In this document: piece after piece, positions 30,833 to 40,139 of the stretch
Position numbering within the stretch: the first letter of the stretch is position 1
How the letters are laid out: each line of letters opens with the position of its first letter
IMG/VR virus record: IMGVR_UViG_3300009507_000020
Coordinates: 1-59,620 of that record
Direction: 5' to 3' (one strand)
From: a virus
Length of the DNA stretch: 59,620 bases
Translations under genes and position numbers: made by a program
Notes under the pieces: model-generated
Seen by the model: only the letters and a program-made list of their open reading frames with translations
Database searches by the model: none
What the model was told of the DNA's origin: nothing

Positions 30833-31318
30833 CTATTTAGTCTTTTTCTTGAAGGGTTTTAATGGTTTCAAAGGTTTTGTTGACTTAGGTAATATACCCA
30901 TCTTACTGAGAGTCTTCTCTGTCCATATCTCAAAAGACCACCCTCTGTCTGCCGCATATTCTTTTGCCGCTTCCCACTTATTGATGTTCTTGACGTAGGT
31001 GTATCCTTCGGTGATATATCGTTTAGTACGTTTTTGTCCTGTAGGAGGACGTGTCTGTGCATCTGGTTTGACTTCCACCAATACAGTCTTACCCGTATTG
31101 TAGACGATCTTGAGATCCATAAAATATCGGTGATACTTTCTGTCTACCTCATATAGGTATGGAATCACGACTTCTTCACTTGACCACGACTTTATATCTT
31201 TGTTTTCATCACACCAGCGGAAACACTGTCTTTCCCACAGACTACGATAAATAATAGTTGTAGGATCACCCTCATACTTCTTAGTATTTTTTGGTCTAAA
31301 CTTTCCTTTATACGCCAT
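30833..31318 (-). CDS. gp4: Head completion protein gp4-like
   Basis: 161 residues. GDPTTIIYRSLWERQCFRWC, SSEEVVIPYLYEVDRKYHRY and the pair FMDLKI / VLVEVKPDAQTRPP give an Asp ... Glu-x-Lys arrangement of a PD-(D/E)XK-like fold, as in T4 gp4 (head completion, also numbered gp50/65). In T4 it is required to finish filled heads before tail joining. The C-terminus is Lys/Pro-rich (STKPLKPLKPFKKKTK). It heads the minus-strand group and faces gp48 across a 57-base divergent promoter region. Confidence 0.85.
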   Translation of the reverse strand: MAYKGKFRPKNTKKYEGDPTTIIYRSLWERQCFRWCDENKDIKSWSSEEVVIPYLYEVDRKYHRYFMDLKIVYNTGKTVLVEVKPDAQTRPPTGQKRTKRYITEGYTYVKNINKWEAAKEYAADRGWSFEIWTEKTLSKMGILPKSTKPLKPLKPFKKKTK

Positions 31319-31326
31319 ATTTTTCC

Positions 31327-31334
31327 TATAAATA
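31327..31334 (+). promoter_or_regulatory. T4-type late promoter for gp48
   Basis: TATAAATA on the plus strand 42 bases before the gp48 start. This is the T4 late consensus, read by the phage late sigma factor with gp33 and the clamp. Confidence 0.75.
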
Positions 31335-31355
31335 GACAGACAAATGTTATAAAAC

Positions 31356-31363
31356 TTATTTAG
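31356..31363 (-). promoter_or_regulatory. Candidate late promoter for the minus-strand tail genes
   Basis: On the minus strand this reads CTAAATAA, close to the late consensus, 38 bases before the gp4 start. With the plus-strand TATAAATA at 31327 it makes a divergent late promoter pair. Confidence 0.45.
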
Positions 31364-31375
31364 GGTATACTAAAC

Positions 31376-32506
31376 ATGGAACAAGATTCACGGAATCTCA
31401 ATCTACAAAGAGACGAAGAAATCGTCTTAGCATCACACAGTTCGCCGGATGAACAGGTTGCTGAAGATCCTTCACGAGAGGTTAGAGATCAATCACGTGA
31501 TTTTAGATACCCACTCAACGGGGGTTTAGATACTGCGCCGGGTCGGATTACTTTTACCGCATTTAAGATCGAACCTTTCTTTGATCTGAGTGGTGAAGTA
31601 AAGACAAATGCTCGAAAGAAACATATGGATGCCGCAAAAAAGAAGGTTGCTGAGATTAAGTCTCAAGCACAGAAAAAGTTATCTGATGCAAAATCATCCT
31701 ACAAGGAAAAAGATGTGGAAGATGCGGGTACCATCTCAACTATGTTAAAATCCTACGAGAATGTCACTGAAGGAACCTCGATGGGTTCGGTGATGTTTCC
31801 TCTTTCACGTGGACTGAAGTATAGTGACGGTGTAACATACAATGTTGTAGATGTTGGTATACTGGGTGCCACAGGGGATCTAGGCAGTGCATCGTCCGAT
31901 GACGGAAGGTTGACTGGTGCCGCGAAGTCTCTCGCTATCAATGCAATGGGCAAGGCATTACCCACCGCGACATCTGCTTTAGTTGGTGCGGGATTGGGAA
32001 AACTTGGGGGTGGTGCAAGTGCAGGTGCATTACTTGGTGGTGTTGCAGGTGGTAACGCATCTGCCGCGACGGGTGCAATCGCACAGGCGGCAACACGAGT
32101 TGCGACCGCACCTAATGAGAGAACATTATTCGAACGAGTTAAGATGCGTAGTTTTGGATTTGGGTTCACGATGATTGCACGAGATGCAGATGAGTCACGA
32201 GAGATCAAGAATATCTTAAAGTTCTTCCGTTCAGAAGTATATCCTGAAGCGATTACAATCGTAGATGGTGGTGCACCATTCGCATATGAGTTCCCTAATG
32301 TGTTTCAGATAGATATTAAAAACCGTGATGGTTCTAATCCCGGCTTCAATATTCAAAGGTGTTACCTAGAGAATGTGGACACTACATTCAACGGTACTTC
32401 GAGTGGTATGTACAATGGTAATGAGTTTGTTGAGGTTCAAGTGATGTTGCAGTTCCGAGAGATCTCTGCAATGCATAAAGGCAAAGTCTCTAAAGGAGGA
32501 TTCTAA
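31376..32506 (+). CDS. gp48: Baseplate tail-tube cap gp48-like
   Basis: 376 residues (T4: 364). LPRGLKYSDGVT-like segment FPLSRGLKYSDGVTYNVVDV then RTLFERVKMRSFGFGFTMIA and ILKFFRSEVYPEA then GNEFVEVQVMLQFREISAM is the gp48 pattern of T4-like marine phages. It caps the baseplate hub and starts the tail tube. The middle holds an unusual Ala/Gly-rich stretch (about residues 190-245) and an N-terminal charged region (LNLQRDEEIV). First gene of the plus-strand late structural cluster. Confidence 0.85.
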   Translation: MEQDSRNLNLQRDEEIVLASHSSPDEQVAEDPSREVRDQSRDFRYPLNGGLDTAPGRITFTAFKIEPFFDLSGEVKTNARKKHMDAAKKKVAEIKSQAQKKLSDAKSSYKEKDVEDAGTISTMLKSYENVTEGTSMGSVMFPLSRGLKYSDGVTYNVVDVGILGATGDLGSASSDDGRLTGAAKSLAINAMGKALPTATSALVGAGLGKLGGGASAGALLGGVAGGNASAATGAIAQAATRVATAPNERTLFERVKMRSFGFGFTMIARDADESREIKNILKFFRSEVYPEAITIVDGGAPFAYEFPNVFQIDIKNRDGSNPGFNIQRCYLENVDTTFNGTSSGMYNGNEFVEVQVMLQFREISAMHKGKVSKGGF

Positions 32507-33258
32507 TGTCTAGTTATTTTGAGAATGTTCCTAAGATTGCATATCTGTTTGGCGACGAAAACGATCCAGTTCAGTTTCAAAACATTTCAAACTATTCTGA
32601 TCTGATTGACACCTACAGTGATGATGCAAACGCGTACATTGAGTTAGAGATCCGTGATGGAGAAAGACCCGACACACTGTCTCATCGTCTTTATGGTAAG
32701 AGTGACTACGATTGGACGTTCTATCTTATGAACGAAAGGTTACGAGAGACTGGATGGCCGATGTCGCAGTCACAAATCATGTCTAGTGCAAAGAATGATT
32801 TCTTCAAATACTACACGTGTAAAATCTCCTTATCGACTGCGGATAGTGCTTCATTGTTTTCTGATTTGTATCAGACAGGAACTGACATACTAGTTGGCAC
32901 TAAGAGAGGTAAGGTCATACGTAAGAATCTAGATCTAGGAGAGATTGTTGTCTCCGCAGATTCCGATCCCACCGGTTCAGTCACGTTGTCGTATCTGAGA
33001 CCAGACAGTTCTGATCCTCTTCAGTTGGGTACAAGTTTGACCAACACAGTCTATGAGTACGAAGGTACACATCATTATGAAAACGATTCCGCAGAACTGA
33101 AAGATAGATTCTTTGATAATCTGGACGGAGTAGTACCGGTCACCAATCTCACATGGTTGGTCAATGAAAACGATGAATCAAAGAGGATTAAAATAATCAA
33201 GTCGAATCTAGTGGGACAGTTGTCTGGTGAGTTGAAGAGACTCTTGGCCAACGACTAA
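32506..33258 (+). CDS. gp53: Baseplate wedge protein gp53-like
   Basis: 250 residues, TAATG overlap with gp48. MSSYFENVPKIAYLFGDEND and LEIRDGERPDTLSHRLYGKS then YDWTFYLMNERLRETGWPMS are the gp53 signatures; the second segment is its LysM-like part. In T4 gp53 joins the wedges around the hub. The rest (residues 110-250) is beta-rich with VITN-type strands. Next gene begins at its stop codon. Length is similar to homologues (about 200-260). Confidence 0.85.
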   Translation: MSSYFENVPKIAYLFGDENDPVQFQNISNYSDLIDTYSDDANAYIELEIRDGERPDTLSHRLYGKSDYDWTFYLMNERLRETGWPMSQSQIMSSAKNDFFKYYTCKISLSTADSASLFSDLYQTGTDILVGTKRGKVIRKNLDLGEIVVSADSDPTGSVTLSYLRPDSSDPLQLGTSLTNTVYEYEGTHHYENDSAELKDRFFDNLDGVVPVTNLTWLVNENDESKRIKIIKSNLVGQLSGELKRLLAND

Positions 33259-34613
33259 TGAATAAATCTCGATTCACTATCATAAATGCGGATGTCATTC
33301 TCTCTTCTGGTGCAGAGAATACGGTCATTGATGTGCGTTCAAATATCGTTGAACTCAGTTTCTTTGAGAGTTTACACAAAGAGTTTGTGGATGCTCGTAT
33401 CGTTATGTTGGATGACTTTGGTTTCCGATCGGAGTTGTCTACGACTGGTACAGAAAGAATCAATATAGTCGTTGCAGATGGTAACGACCCACAGTCATCT
33501 CAGATCAATAAGACCTTCTTCTTCTCCAAGATCAATGATGTACAAAAGACAAACGAACGTGCAGAGATACTATCGATTGATTTGGTGGAGGAACATGTCT
33601 ACGTCAATGCGATGAAATGTATCAGTAGATCCTACGAAGGAACATTAGAAGATGCGATCATTGATATCTCTTCACGCGATCTAGGTAAAGATGTTATCAA
33701 AACAAGTAAGTTCGAGGGTAGTGCACAGGGACAGAGAAAGTTTGTTATCCCATATATGAGTCCCCTAGAGTCTATCCAGTGGTTAAAGAACCGCATGACG
33801 ACACGCACAGGATCACCTGTTTACATCTCTGCGGATCTCTACAATAACGAACTTGCGTTTATGTCTCTGGATGAGTTGTTGCGTACTGACGTGATCAACG
33901 AGAGTCTACCACTACGGTACACCGACGCGATGTCTAGCGCAGAGGGAGAACAAGAGTTCAAGAAGATCTATTACCAGATCAACCACTTCGAGGAGACTAA
34001 CGCAGAGGATGCACTTGCGTTGTATGAAGAAGGTGCGATTGGTTCGTTATACTCTACTTTGGACGCACACACAGGTCAGAGATTTGATACACACATATCT
34101 GTACGAGAAATTATACAAGACTTCTATACCAACGAGTTGATTAGTGAGTCCACGAGTCAGAACATCTACGACCCATCTTTGGTTATCCAAGGTAAACCTT
34201 CAGATGAATATGATGCGATTGCAATACACCAAGTCACATCATCGAACACATTCAATCAGTTCAAAAGTTACCATGATGAGTCACAACTTATTGATGGTAC
34301 TACTCTATATGAGTCTAGACTAAAAGTCAAGAACAAAGTTATACGACAGATACTTAAAAAGAATATGATCGACATTGAAATGGACGGTGCCCTATTCATT
34401 GAAGGTAAGGTATCGCCAGGGGCAAGACTACGAGTTATATTTCTAAATCCCAACAGTGCTTCTGATACAAAAGATCCTACCAATAGTATTGATTCAAAAA
34501 GATCCGGAGACTATCTGTTGATGAATACCGCACATAACATGTTAGATGAGTCACACACAGTCAGTGCAAGAATGGTCAAACTGGGTGACATACCGAGTAA
34601 CTTTGCCCTATGA
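33258..34613 (+). CDS. Central baseplate hub protein gp27-like
   Basis: 451 residues, TAATG overlap with gp53. It is mostly beta, with VIDVRSNIVELSFFESLHKE in the first domain, IPYMSPLESIQWLKNR (a T4 gp27/VgrG-like segment) and a C-terminal MIDIEMDGALFIEGKVSPGA then MNTAHNML. Position directly before the gp5 OB-fold gene is that of gp27, the trimeric hub on which gp5 sits. Identity rests on context plus these segments; sequence conservation of gp27 is low. Confidence 0.7.
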   Translation: MNKSRFTIINADVILSSGAENTVIDVRSNIVELSFFESLHKEFVDARIVMLDDFGFRSELSTTGTERINIVVADGNDPQSSQINKTFFFSKINDVQKTNERAEILSIDLVEEHVYVNAMKCISRSYEGTLEDAIIDISSRDLGKDVIKTSKFEGSAQGQRKFVIPYMSPLESIQWLKNRMTTRTGSPVYISADLYNNELAFMSLDELLRTDVINESLPLRYTDAMSSAEGEQEFKKIYYQINHFEETNAEDALALYEEGAIGSLYSTLDAHTGQRFDTHISVREIIQDFYTNELISESTSQNIYDPSLVIQGKPSDEYDAIAIHQVTSSNTFNQFKSYHDESQLIDGTTLYESRLKVKNKVIRQILKKNMIDIEMDGALFIEGKVSPGARLRVIFLNPNSASDTKDPTNSIDSKRSGDYLLMNTAHNMLDESHTVSARMVKLGDIPSNFAL

Positions 34614-35461
34614 ATATACTAAGACCCATACAACAAGAGTTCTACGGAGATGACCATCGATGGTTCTTCGGCACAGTTATCAATGCACATCCACCCAGTG
34701 GACTAGAAGGTCGTGTAAAGGTAAGGATCAACGGTGTGCACAATCCAAGTACAGGTGAGATACCCGAAAAGGATCTACCTTGGGCGCAGGTTCTTATCCC
34801 TACTACCGAAGGTGGTGTATCGGGTTATGGTCGTATACCACAACTTCTTGCAGGGTCTTTTGTCTTTGGTTGTTTCCTTGATGGTAAGTCTTCGCAGATA
34901 CCGTTGATCATAGGTTCTCTTCCTAGACTAGAGTTTCCTACCAACGTTCAGTTAGGTAAGACTGGAGTAACAGAGACTAATACACGTCTACAGAACTCTG
35001 TCCAAGAACCCCTCGCACTAGATGATGTTGCAGAGGTGTCGATTCAGTTACGAAGACAGCAGTCCATGAAGTTTTTCCTTGACAATGGATATAATCTAAT
35101 TCACTCTGCTGCCATTACTGGTGCACTACAGGGTGTGTCTAGGTTCCTTACCTTCCACCAGAACGAAGATCCCCGAATAGGCATAGTTTCTTGGGAACGT
35201 TCTGATAGGATTGGTAGTCGTTTTAACGGACTTCTCGCATTCTCACAACAGTTTCAACCCACCTCTGACTGGAGATTATTCTCTATTCAGTTATCGTATG
35301 TGTTGTTTGAGTTGAGGAATAGATATAGTTCTGTCAACCGTAAACTATTAAATACCACAGACATTGAGACCGCGAGCGAAATCGTGAATAAGAATTATGT
35401 TATCACAACAAACAACACAGAGATACTTGCACAGACTGCATACGATGAGGTGTTTGAATGA
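34610..35461 (+). CDS. gp5: Cell-puncturing spike, part 1: gp5 OB domain plus tail lysozyme-like domain
   Basis: 283 residues, ATGA overlap. Residues 1-110 are the gp5 OB-fold: RWFFGTVINAHPPSGLEGRV, VRINGVHNP, LPWAQVLIPTTEGG, IPLIIGSLPR. Residues 150-270 resemble the phage tail lysozyme domain (AAITGALQGVSRFLTFH, IGIVSWERSDRIGSRFNGLL). No beta-helix follows; that part is encoded two genes later. In T4 all three parts are one polypeptide. The catalytic Glu of the lysozyme-like part is not certain; WE in the second segment is a candidate. Confidence 0.8.
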   Translation: MNILRPIQQEFYGDDHRWFFGTVINAHPPSGLEGRVKVRINGVHNPSTGEIPEKDLPWAQVLIPTTEGGVSGYGRIPQLLAGSFVFGCFLDGKSSQIPLIIGSLPRLEFPTNVQLGKTGVTETNTRLQNSVQEPLALDDVAEVSIQLRRQQSMKFFLDNGYNLIHSAAITGALQGVSRFLTFHQNEDPRIGIVSWERSDRIGSRFNGLLAFSQQFQPTSDWRLFSIQLSYVLFELRNRYSSVNRKLLNTTDIETASEIVNKNYVITTNNTEILAQTAYDEVFE

Positions 35462-37356
35462 CAGATAAACAAAAACTAAAGGATCTGGTTAACAAGAGTT
35501 CCAAGTCCTTTGATAAAACTACACTGACCAAGGCTGCACAAACTGCGGCAGATGCACAGGTCAATGCAAAAGTATCTCAAGCAGGTGCGTTTGTCAATGA
35601 GGTAAATGGTGGCGTAAAATCAATTACTGCAAAGGTTGACAAGTTTCAGAACACCGCAGAACAACTCAAGGGTGTTACTACTGAGGGTTTATTAGATGCA
35701 GGTTCTGCGAGTATTGAGAACCTCAAGACCGATGCGGTCAATGCGGTTGCAAGTAAGATCTCTGGTGCATTTGCCGCAAAGGTTGAGATATCCTTTATCC
35801 TAGACTCAGATGGCATTGCGATACCTGACACGTCCTCTCTGGACGTTACAGGGGGTGTTTCGGGTACAGTTGCAGCAATCCTACAGGCAATCACAGGACT
35901 GGGTAAAGGTTTACCTGACCCTAGTGATCTTGCGGGTGAGTTGACCAAGAAGGTAATGGATGCGACACCCGCTGGTTTATTGGATGCAGGTACAGACCTC
36001 ACTGGTAAAATTGGTGCATTCACCTCTACGACAATCAATTCACTTGCGACAGATGCGGTGACTAGTGTGACAGATGAGTTAACCACTTTGGTCGGTAGTG
36101 TAACAGACCATAACCTATCGGTAACTCTACCTAGTTCGATGGACAATGACTCAGCCTCGCCCACGTTTGGTGAGTTCACTACCGCGACATTCACTTCGAG
36201 TCGACCTACCGGTGACAGTGAGTTTTCGTCTGCAATCAAGAACGTCAAGACAGATCCACTTTCTTCTTTATCAAATGTAATCACTTCCGCACAAGAGATC
36301 AAACAGAACCTTACTGGAGGTGCAAACGATTTCAAAACATTATCTGGAAGTGTAACTTCGTCTGGTGCTGAAATCATTTCGTCCGCACAGAATCAACAAT
36401 CCTTGCGTAATAGGTATCAAGCACAGGTAGATCAGAAGAATAGTTTAGTGCAATCAAGACTTGCCAATGGTGGAGAAACTGGTATAATAAGCTCACTGTC
36501 TATAGATACTCTAACTGATATAAACAAACGTCTAAAGGCATTTGCTCCTAGGTTACCAAGAAACGAATACTCACGTGTGATCAAACTGTCTCAGGGCAAT
36601 TCTCAGGATGTGTCTCTATGCATTGATCTACTCAATCAGTCAACTGGTAAGGATGCTGCGACGATTCGAACCTTCCTGAAAACCATCGACACTACTATTA
36701 CTAATGCCACACGTGGCGAGGTAAGTACCCAAGTCTTTGATCAACCATATATCATTGGTTCCTTTGAAAAAGAATGGGAGAATGGTTCTAACGATCCTGT
36801 GTTTCCCTATGTATCTTCTACTGAAGAGTTACAAGCAGAACTACGCAATGTCCGCAGGGAAATAACTGAAGTGGTCTGTCATTGGACAGAGACACCCACA
36901 AACAAGAACATTGGTAGTGAAGAGATCAACAACCTTCACGTAGATCAGGGGTTGAATGGTATCGGTTATCACTATATGATCCGCAGAGACGGATCTATCC
37001 AGAGAGGAAGACCCGTTAACATTGAAGGTGAACACGCAATTAATCACAATCAACGTAGTATTGCGGTCTGTTTTGTGGGTGGTATCAACGTACCAAGTGA
37101 GACAATCAACCTCACACAATACATATCTTCATCTTCATTAACACGCAGTCAATTTAACTCATTCGACCACTTCTGTCGTGCATTCTATAATGTATGGCCA
37201 GGCGGTCAGATCGTAGGTCACTCTGATATCGACACGTTGACTAATGATCCTGGCTTTGATGTTCGTGCATATGTTAAGGCAAACTTCGACAAAGACTCCA
37301 AGTTCGAAACACCGATAACTAGGGGGTCATTCACAGTGGATGAGATTAACTCATGA
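35458..37356 (+). CDS. Cell-puncturing spike, part 2: structural region plus N-acetylmuramoyl-L-alanine amidase
   Basis: 632 residues, ATGA overlap with part 1 and with part 3. Residues 1-450 are Ala/Thr/Ser/Asp-rich and helical, of unknown fold. Residues 460-615 are an Amidase_2/PGRP domain: VVCHWTET (His475), GYHYMIRRDGSIQRGRP, RSIAVCFVGGIN, GHSDID (His588) and NDPGFDV (Asp597). The last takes the zinc-ligand position that is Cys in T7 lysozyme and Asp in AmpD-type enzymes. It would cut the peptide from muramic acid during entry. Two wall-cutting domains in the spike region are unusual. Confidence 0.8.
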   Translation: MTDKQKLKDLVNKSSKSFDKTTLTKAAQTAADAQVNAKVSQAGAFVNEVNGGVKSITAKVDKFQNTAEQLKGVTTEGLLDAGSASIENLKTDAVNAVASKISGAFAAKVEISFILDSDGIAIPDTSSLDVTGGVSGTVAAILQAITGLGKGLPDPSDLAGELTKKVMDATPAGLLDAGTDLTGKIGAFTSTTINSLATDAVTSVTDELTTLVGSVTDHNLSVTLPSSMDNDSASPTFGEFTTATFTSSRPTGDSEFSSAIKNVKTDPLSSLSNVITSAQEIKQNLTGGANDFKTLSGSVTSSGAEIISSAQNQQSLRNRYQAQVDQKNSLVQSRLANGGETGIISSLSIDTLTDINKRLKAFAPRLPRNEYSRVIKLSQGNSQDVSLCIDLLNQSTGKDAATIRTFLKTIDTTITNATRGEVSTQVFDQPYIIGSFEKEWENGSNDPVFPYVSSTEELQAELRNVRREITEVVCHWTETPTNKNIGSEEINNLHVDQGLNGIGYHYMIRRDGSIQRGRPVNIEGEHAINHNQRSIAVCFVGGINVPSETINLTQYISSSSLTRSQFNSFDHFCRAFYNVWPGGQIVGHSDIDTLTNDPGFDVRAYVKANFDKDSKFETPITRGSFTVDEINS

Positions 37357-38810
37357 CAAACTTTTCTGATGAGTATAAGACCCGAGTAGACAAACAGGGT
37401 ATTGCGAAAGAGGTCACAGAAGGTATTCCCAAAGATGGGTTTTCCGATCCTAGTGGTGAATATCCTAAACGGGATTACTTCTACGACAACAGTATCAACA
37501 AAGCTGCAACTGGTGAAAAGGTTAACAACCTATCATTGGGTGGAGGAGACTTTGGGGTTGACTTAGATCTACCGGATCAAGAACCCTCTGTCTTTCCTTA
37601 CAATCAAGTATCTGAAACTCCTAGTGGACACTCCTTTGAGATGGACGACACGCCTGGCGGAGAACGTATATTAGTAAAACATCGTACTGGCGCAGGTATA
37701 GAATTACGTGCAGATGGTAGTGTTGTTATTTCTACTCGCAAACAACGTATTGAGGTTGTGGGTGGGGATTCGAAAACCATAGTGGAGGGAGAAGGTGATC
37801 TCGTATATAAAGGAAATGTTGATTTACGGGTGGACGGAGATTTTAATGTTTCTGTTGGCGGTGATTATAATGTTGATGTGGCTGGAGATCAAGTACTTAA
37901 CGTCAAAGGACGACGAACCACCACAGTAAATCGAGATGATAACACAACCATCAAAGGAAATAAAGGCGAACAGGTTGTAGGAATGAACACGTCTACTACT
38001 CTGGGTGATCGTTACATAATCACTAAGGGTAACCTGAATATGTTCACCGAAGCATCCACTGAATTGTTGACTGGACAGGATCTGATTACCACTGCGGTGA
38101 ATGAGTGGGTTGCTGCTGCATCTACCGCAAACATAACTGGTCGTACAGTATCAATGATCGGTCACAAGGGCACATTTGGTGGCCCTATGATGGATTACTA
38201 CGGTAAGACATATGGTGGTATGCCCGGCGGTCTGACTAATCTGTCTACCTTCTATGGTTCGCTGGTAGGACGTGCAACCGAAGCATTCCATTCTGACTAT
38301 GCAATTAAAGCAACCTACGCAGACTTTGCGAAAGGTGCCAAGAATGCGGTCAAGGCAGCGAAGGAAGCACCATGTGTTGTATTGCCGGGAATACCAAAAC
38401 CTGGCATCATGCCTTACGTTCCTCTTCCACCTACTGCACCTCTACCCAACCCCGCGATTGTAGAACTACAGTTATCTACAAGTCGTTATGGTATTCGGGG
38501 TGTAAGTGTTGATGACAAGTTGGAAGAGAAGATACTCAAGTCTGATGACTATTCTGAGTTGTTTAGTCACGATCCTACCATATCAGAGATACGATCCAAG
38601 TTACGTGATCCGTCTCATCTCAACAACGGTAAGTTCACCAGTTTCCTTGTAGGTGAGGGTAAACTGAACAGTGAGTTCAAGGTAAATATACCCACGAACA
38701 TAGGTCGATCTGCAAACAAGAAGGGTACGATAAGATTCGGACAAGAGTTGATTGGTAACAATCCATCCGACAACCGAAGTAAGAGATTTAAGGTGAATGA
38801 GAACACATGA
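37353..38810 (+). CDS. Cell-puncturing spike, part 3: gp5C-like beta-helix
   Basis: 485 residues, ATGA overlap. Residues 95-220 contain a beta-helix: SFEMDDTPGGERILVKHRTG then regular short strands (DLVYKGNVDLRVDGDFNVSV, GGDYNVDVAGDQVLNVKGR) of the gp5C/VgrG spike type. Around 240-300 are helical and Gly-rich stretches. The C-terminal third holds a Pro-rich linker (PPTAPLPNPAIVELQLSTSR) and a small folded region. It probably trimerises to form the needle on the OB domains encoded at 34610. Confidence 0.75.
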   Translation: MTNFSDEYKTRVDKQGIAKEVTEGIPKDGFSDPSGEYPKRDYFYDNSINKAATGEKVNNLSLGGGDFGVDLDLPDQEPSVFPYNQVSETPSGHSFEMDDTPGGERILVKHRTGAGIELRADGSVVISTRKQRIEVVGGDSKTIVEGEGDLVYKGNVDLRVDGDFNVSVGGDYNVDVAGDQVLNVKGRRTTTVNRDDNTTIKGNKGEQVVGMNTSTTLGDRYIITKGNLNMFTEASTELLTGQDLITTAVNEWVAAASTANITGRTVSMIGHKGTFGGPMMDYYGKTYGGMPGGLTNLSTFYGSLVGRATEAFHSDYAIKATYADFAKGAKNAVKAAKEAPCVVLPGIPKPGIMPYVPLPPTAPLPNPAIVELQLSTSRYGIRGVSVDDKLEEKILKSDDYSELFSHDPTISEIRSKLRDPSHLNNGKFTSFLVGEGKLNSEFKVNIPTNIGRSANKKGTIRFGQELIGNNPSDNRSKRFKVNENT

Positions 38811-39430
38811 AAATATTAGTTGATCCCAAATACAACCCCGCAGGGAAGTCGATCACGTCCTCTACTAAAATAGGGCCGGGTATCACATGCGCTAAGTTTC
38901 TTGGTGCACTAGGATCTCGTACACAATTTGATAGACTTTATAACGACTCGTTCAGTGGCCCCATAGACCGTGCACAAGTTGCACGTAATCTTGTCCTTCA
39001 TGCAAATGCAATGATAATGATCTTTGCTAATGAAGAGTTTTCCCAACATAGATTGATTGTATCGGACGGTGTATACGAACCATATCAGGACTTTACCGCA
39101 AGTGGATACAAGGGTGAATACCCAAGTGGTTTCAACAAACTGCGACAAAATGGACAAGGTATCGGTTACCAGTTAATTGATAAGAACGGTAAGAGTGATC
39201 CACGCAAAAGTTATGATCTCGCAGTGTTTTGGAAAGATTATCTTGATTATGATGAGATAGAACTTGCGTATGATACCTTTGATCCTAATGGAGATTTGGT
39301 CACAACTATACTAGTTTCTATGCCTAAGGTGGGCGAGGATTTCGATGTTTCTTTCGGTTATGATATAAACACCACATTCAACGGTACTTTACAAACTCAG
39401 TCCGAGTTGTTAGAGATACTACCTGAATAA
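38807..39430 (+). CDS. Unknown structural-cluster protein
   Basis: 207 residues, ATGA overlap with the spike gene. The sequence has conserved-looking parts (VLHANAMIMIFANEEFSQHR then LIVSDGVYEP; LAYDTFDPNGDLVTTILVSM) but I recognise no family. Its place between spike and gp25, in the late cluster and directly coupled to the spike, suggests a tip or baseplate component or an assembly factor. No membrane segment. A late promoter motif follows its stop. Confidence 0.6.
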   Translation: MKILVDPKYNPAGKSITSSTKIGPGITCAKFLGALGSRTQFDRLYNDSFSGPIDRAQVARNLVLHANAMIMIFANEEFSQHRLIVSDGVYEPYQDFTASGYKGEYPSGFNKLRQNGQGIGYQLIDKNGKSDPRKSYDLAVFWKDYLDYDEIELAYDTFDPNGDLVTTILVSMPKVGEDFDVSFGYDINTTFNGTLQTQSELLEILPE

Positions 39431-39433
39431 TAG

Positions 39434-39441
39434 TATAAATA
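39434..39441 (+). promoter_or_regulatory. T4-type late promoter for gp25
   Basis: TATAAATA, 24 bases before the gp25 start, in a 34-base gap. Matches the late consensus exactly. Confidence 0.75.
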
Positions 39442-39464
39442 AAAGAAAAAGGTTTCACTGAGAC

Positions 39465-40130
39465 ATGGCAAAGATATTTTCACCAGACGACAAAGACCCT
39501 AATAAGAGTCCTAGAGTCACCCGAGAACGTACGTTTTCCGATGTTGATTTGACATTGGATGCTCGGATTGCACCTACATATGCGTCTGGTGATGGAGATG
39601 TTTTACGAAAAACGGATGCTGCCGCAGTAAAACAATCACTCAAAAATCTGTTGTTGACCAATCGATTCGAGAAACCTTTTAGACCCGCATATGGTGGTGA
39701 CCTAGGTGGTCTACTGTTCGAAATGATGGACGAAACCACTGCGGATAAAATGATTCAACAGATTCGTTCCGCAGTAAAACGGTTTGAACCACGTGCGATC
39801 ATTACCAATTTAAAGATAGTTGCAACACCAAATTATAATGAGATATCGGTAGTTATCGAGTTTAGAGTAGTTAACTCACAGGTATCAGATACATTACGTA
39901 TCAAGATTGCAGACGGTGGCGGTGCATTACCTGTTGTTCTGCCAGTCACCACAACACCAGCACCAGATGAGATCTTATTATCTGAAGCTGGTTCGCGTAT
40001 GCTTACGTTTGATGGGTTGTTATTAAGAACAGACGAACTTGGTATCATTCCTGGCGCAATCTTGACTGTACCAGATGAAGTACAGTTGTTGACACAAGGT
40101 GAAATCGTATTAATAGTTGAACAAGTATAA
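39465..40130 (+). CDS. gp25: Baseplate wedge gp25-like, with C-terminal extension
   Basis: 221 residues against 132 in T4. Residues 1-150 are gp25: DAAAVKQSLKNLLLTNRFEK, PAYGGDLGGLLFE, and the hallmark EPR motif in KRFEPRAIITNL. The remaining 70 or so residues are an extra domain (DEILLSEAGSRMLTFDGLLL) not present in T4 gp25. Such proteins form the sheath-nucleating wedge core with gp6 and gp53. A late promoter sits directly before it. Confidence 0.88.
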   Translation: MAKIFSPDDKDPNKSPRVTRERTFSDVDLTLDARIAPTYASGDGDVLRKTDAAAVKQSLKNLLLTNRFEKPFRPAYGGDLGGLLFEMMDETTADKMIQQIRSAVKRFEPRAIITNLKIVATPNYNEISVVIEFRVVNSQVSDTLRIKIADGGGALPVVLPVTTTPAPDEILLSEAGSRMLTFDGLLLRTDELGIIPGAILTVPDEVQLLTQGEIVLIVEQV

Positions 40131-40139
40131 GAGGGTACT

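Noticed and set aside
35646-36377. Minus-strand frame of 243 codons within the amidase gene
   Set aside because: Shadow of the Ala/Thr/Ser-rich coding region; no independent start signal or motif.
34610-38810. Programmed frameshifts joining the three spike genes into one protein
   Set aside because: The junctions are plain ATGA overlaps with normal starts; no slippery heptamer or downstream structure was noticed.
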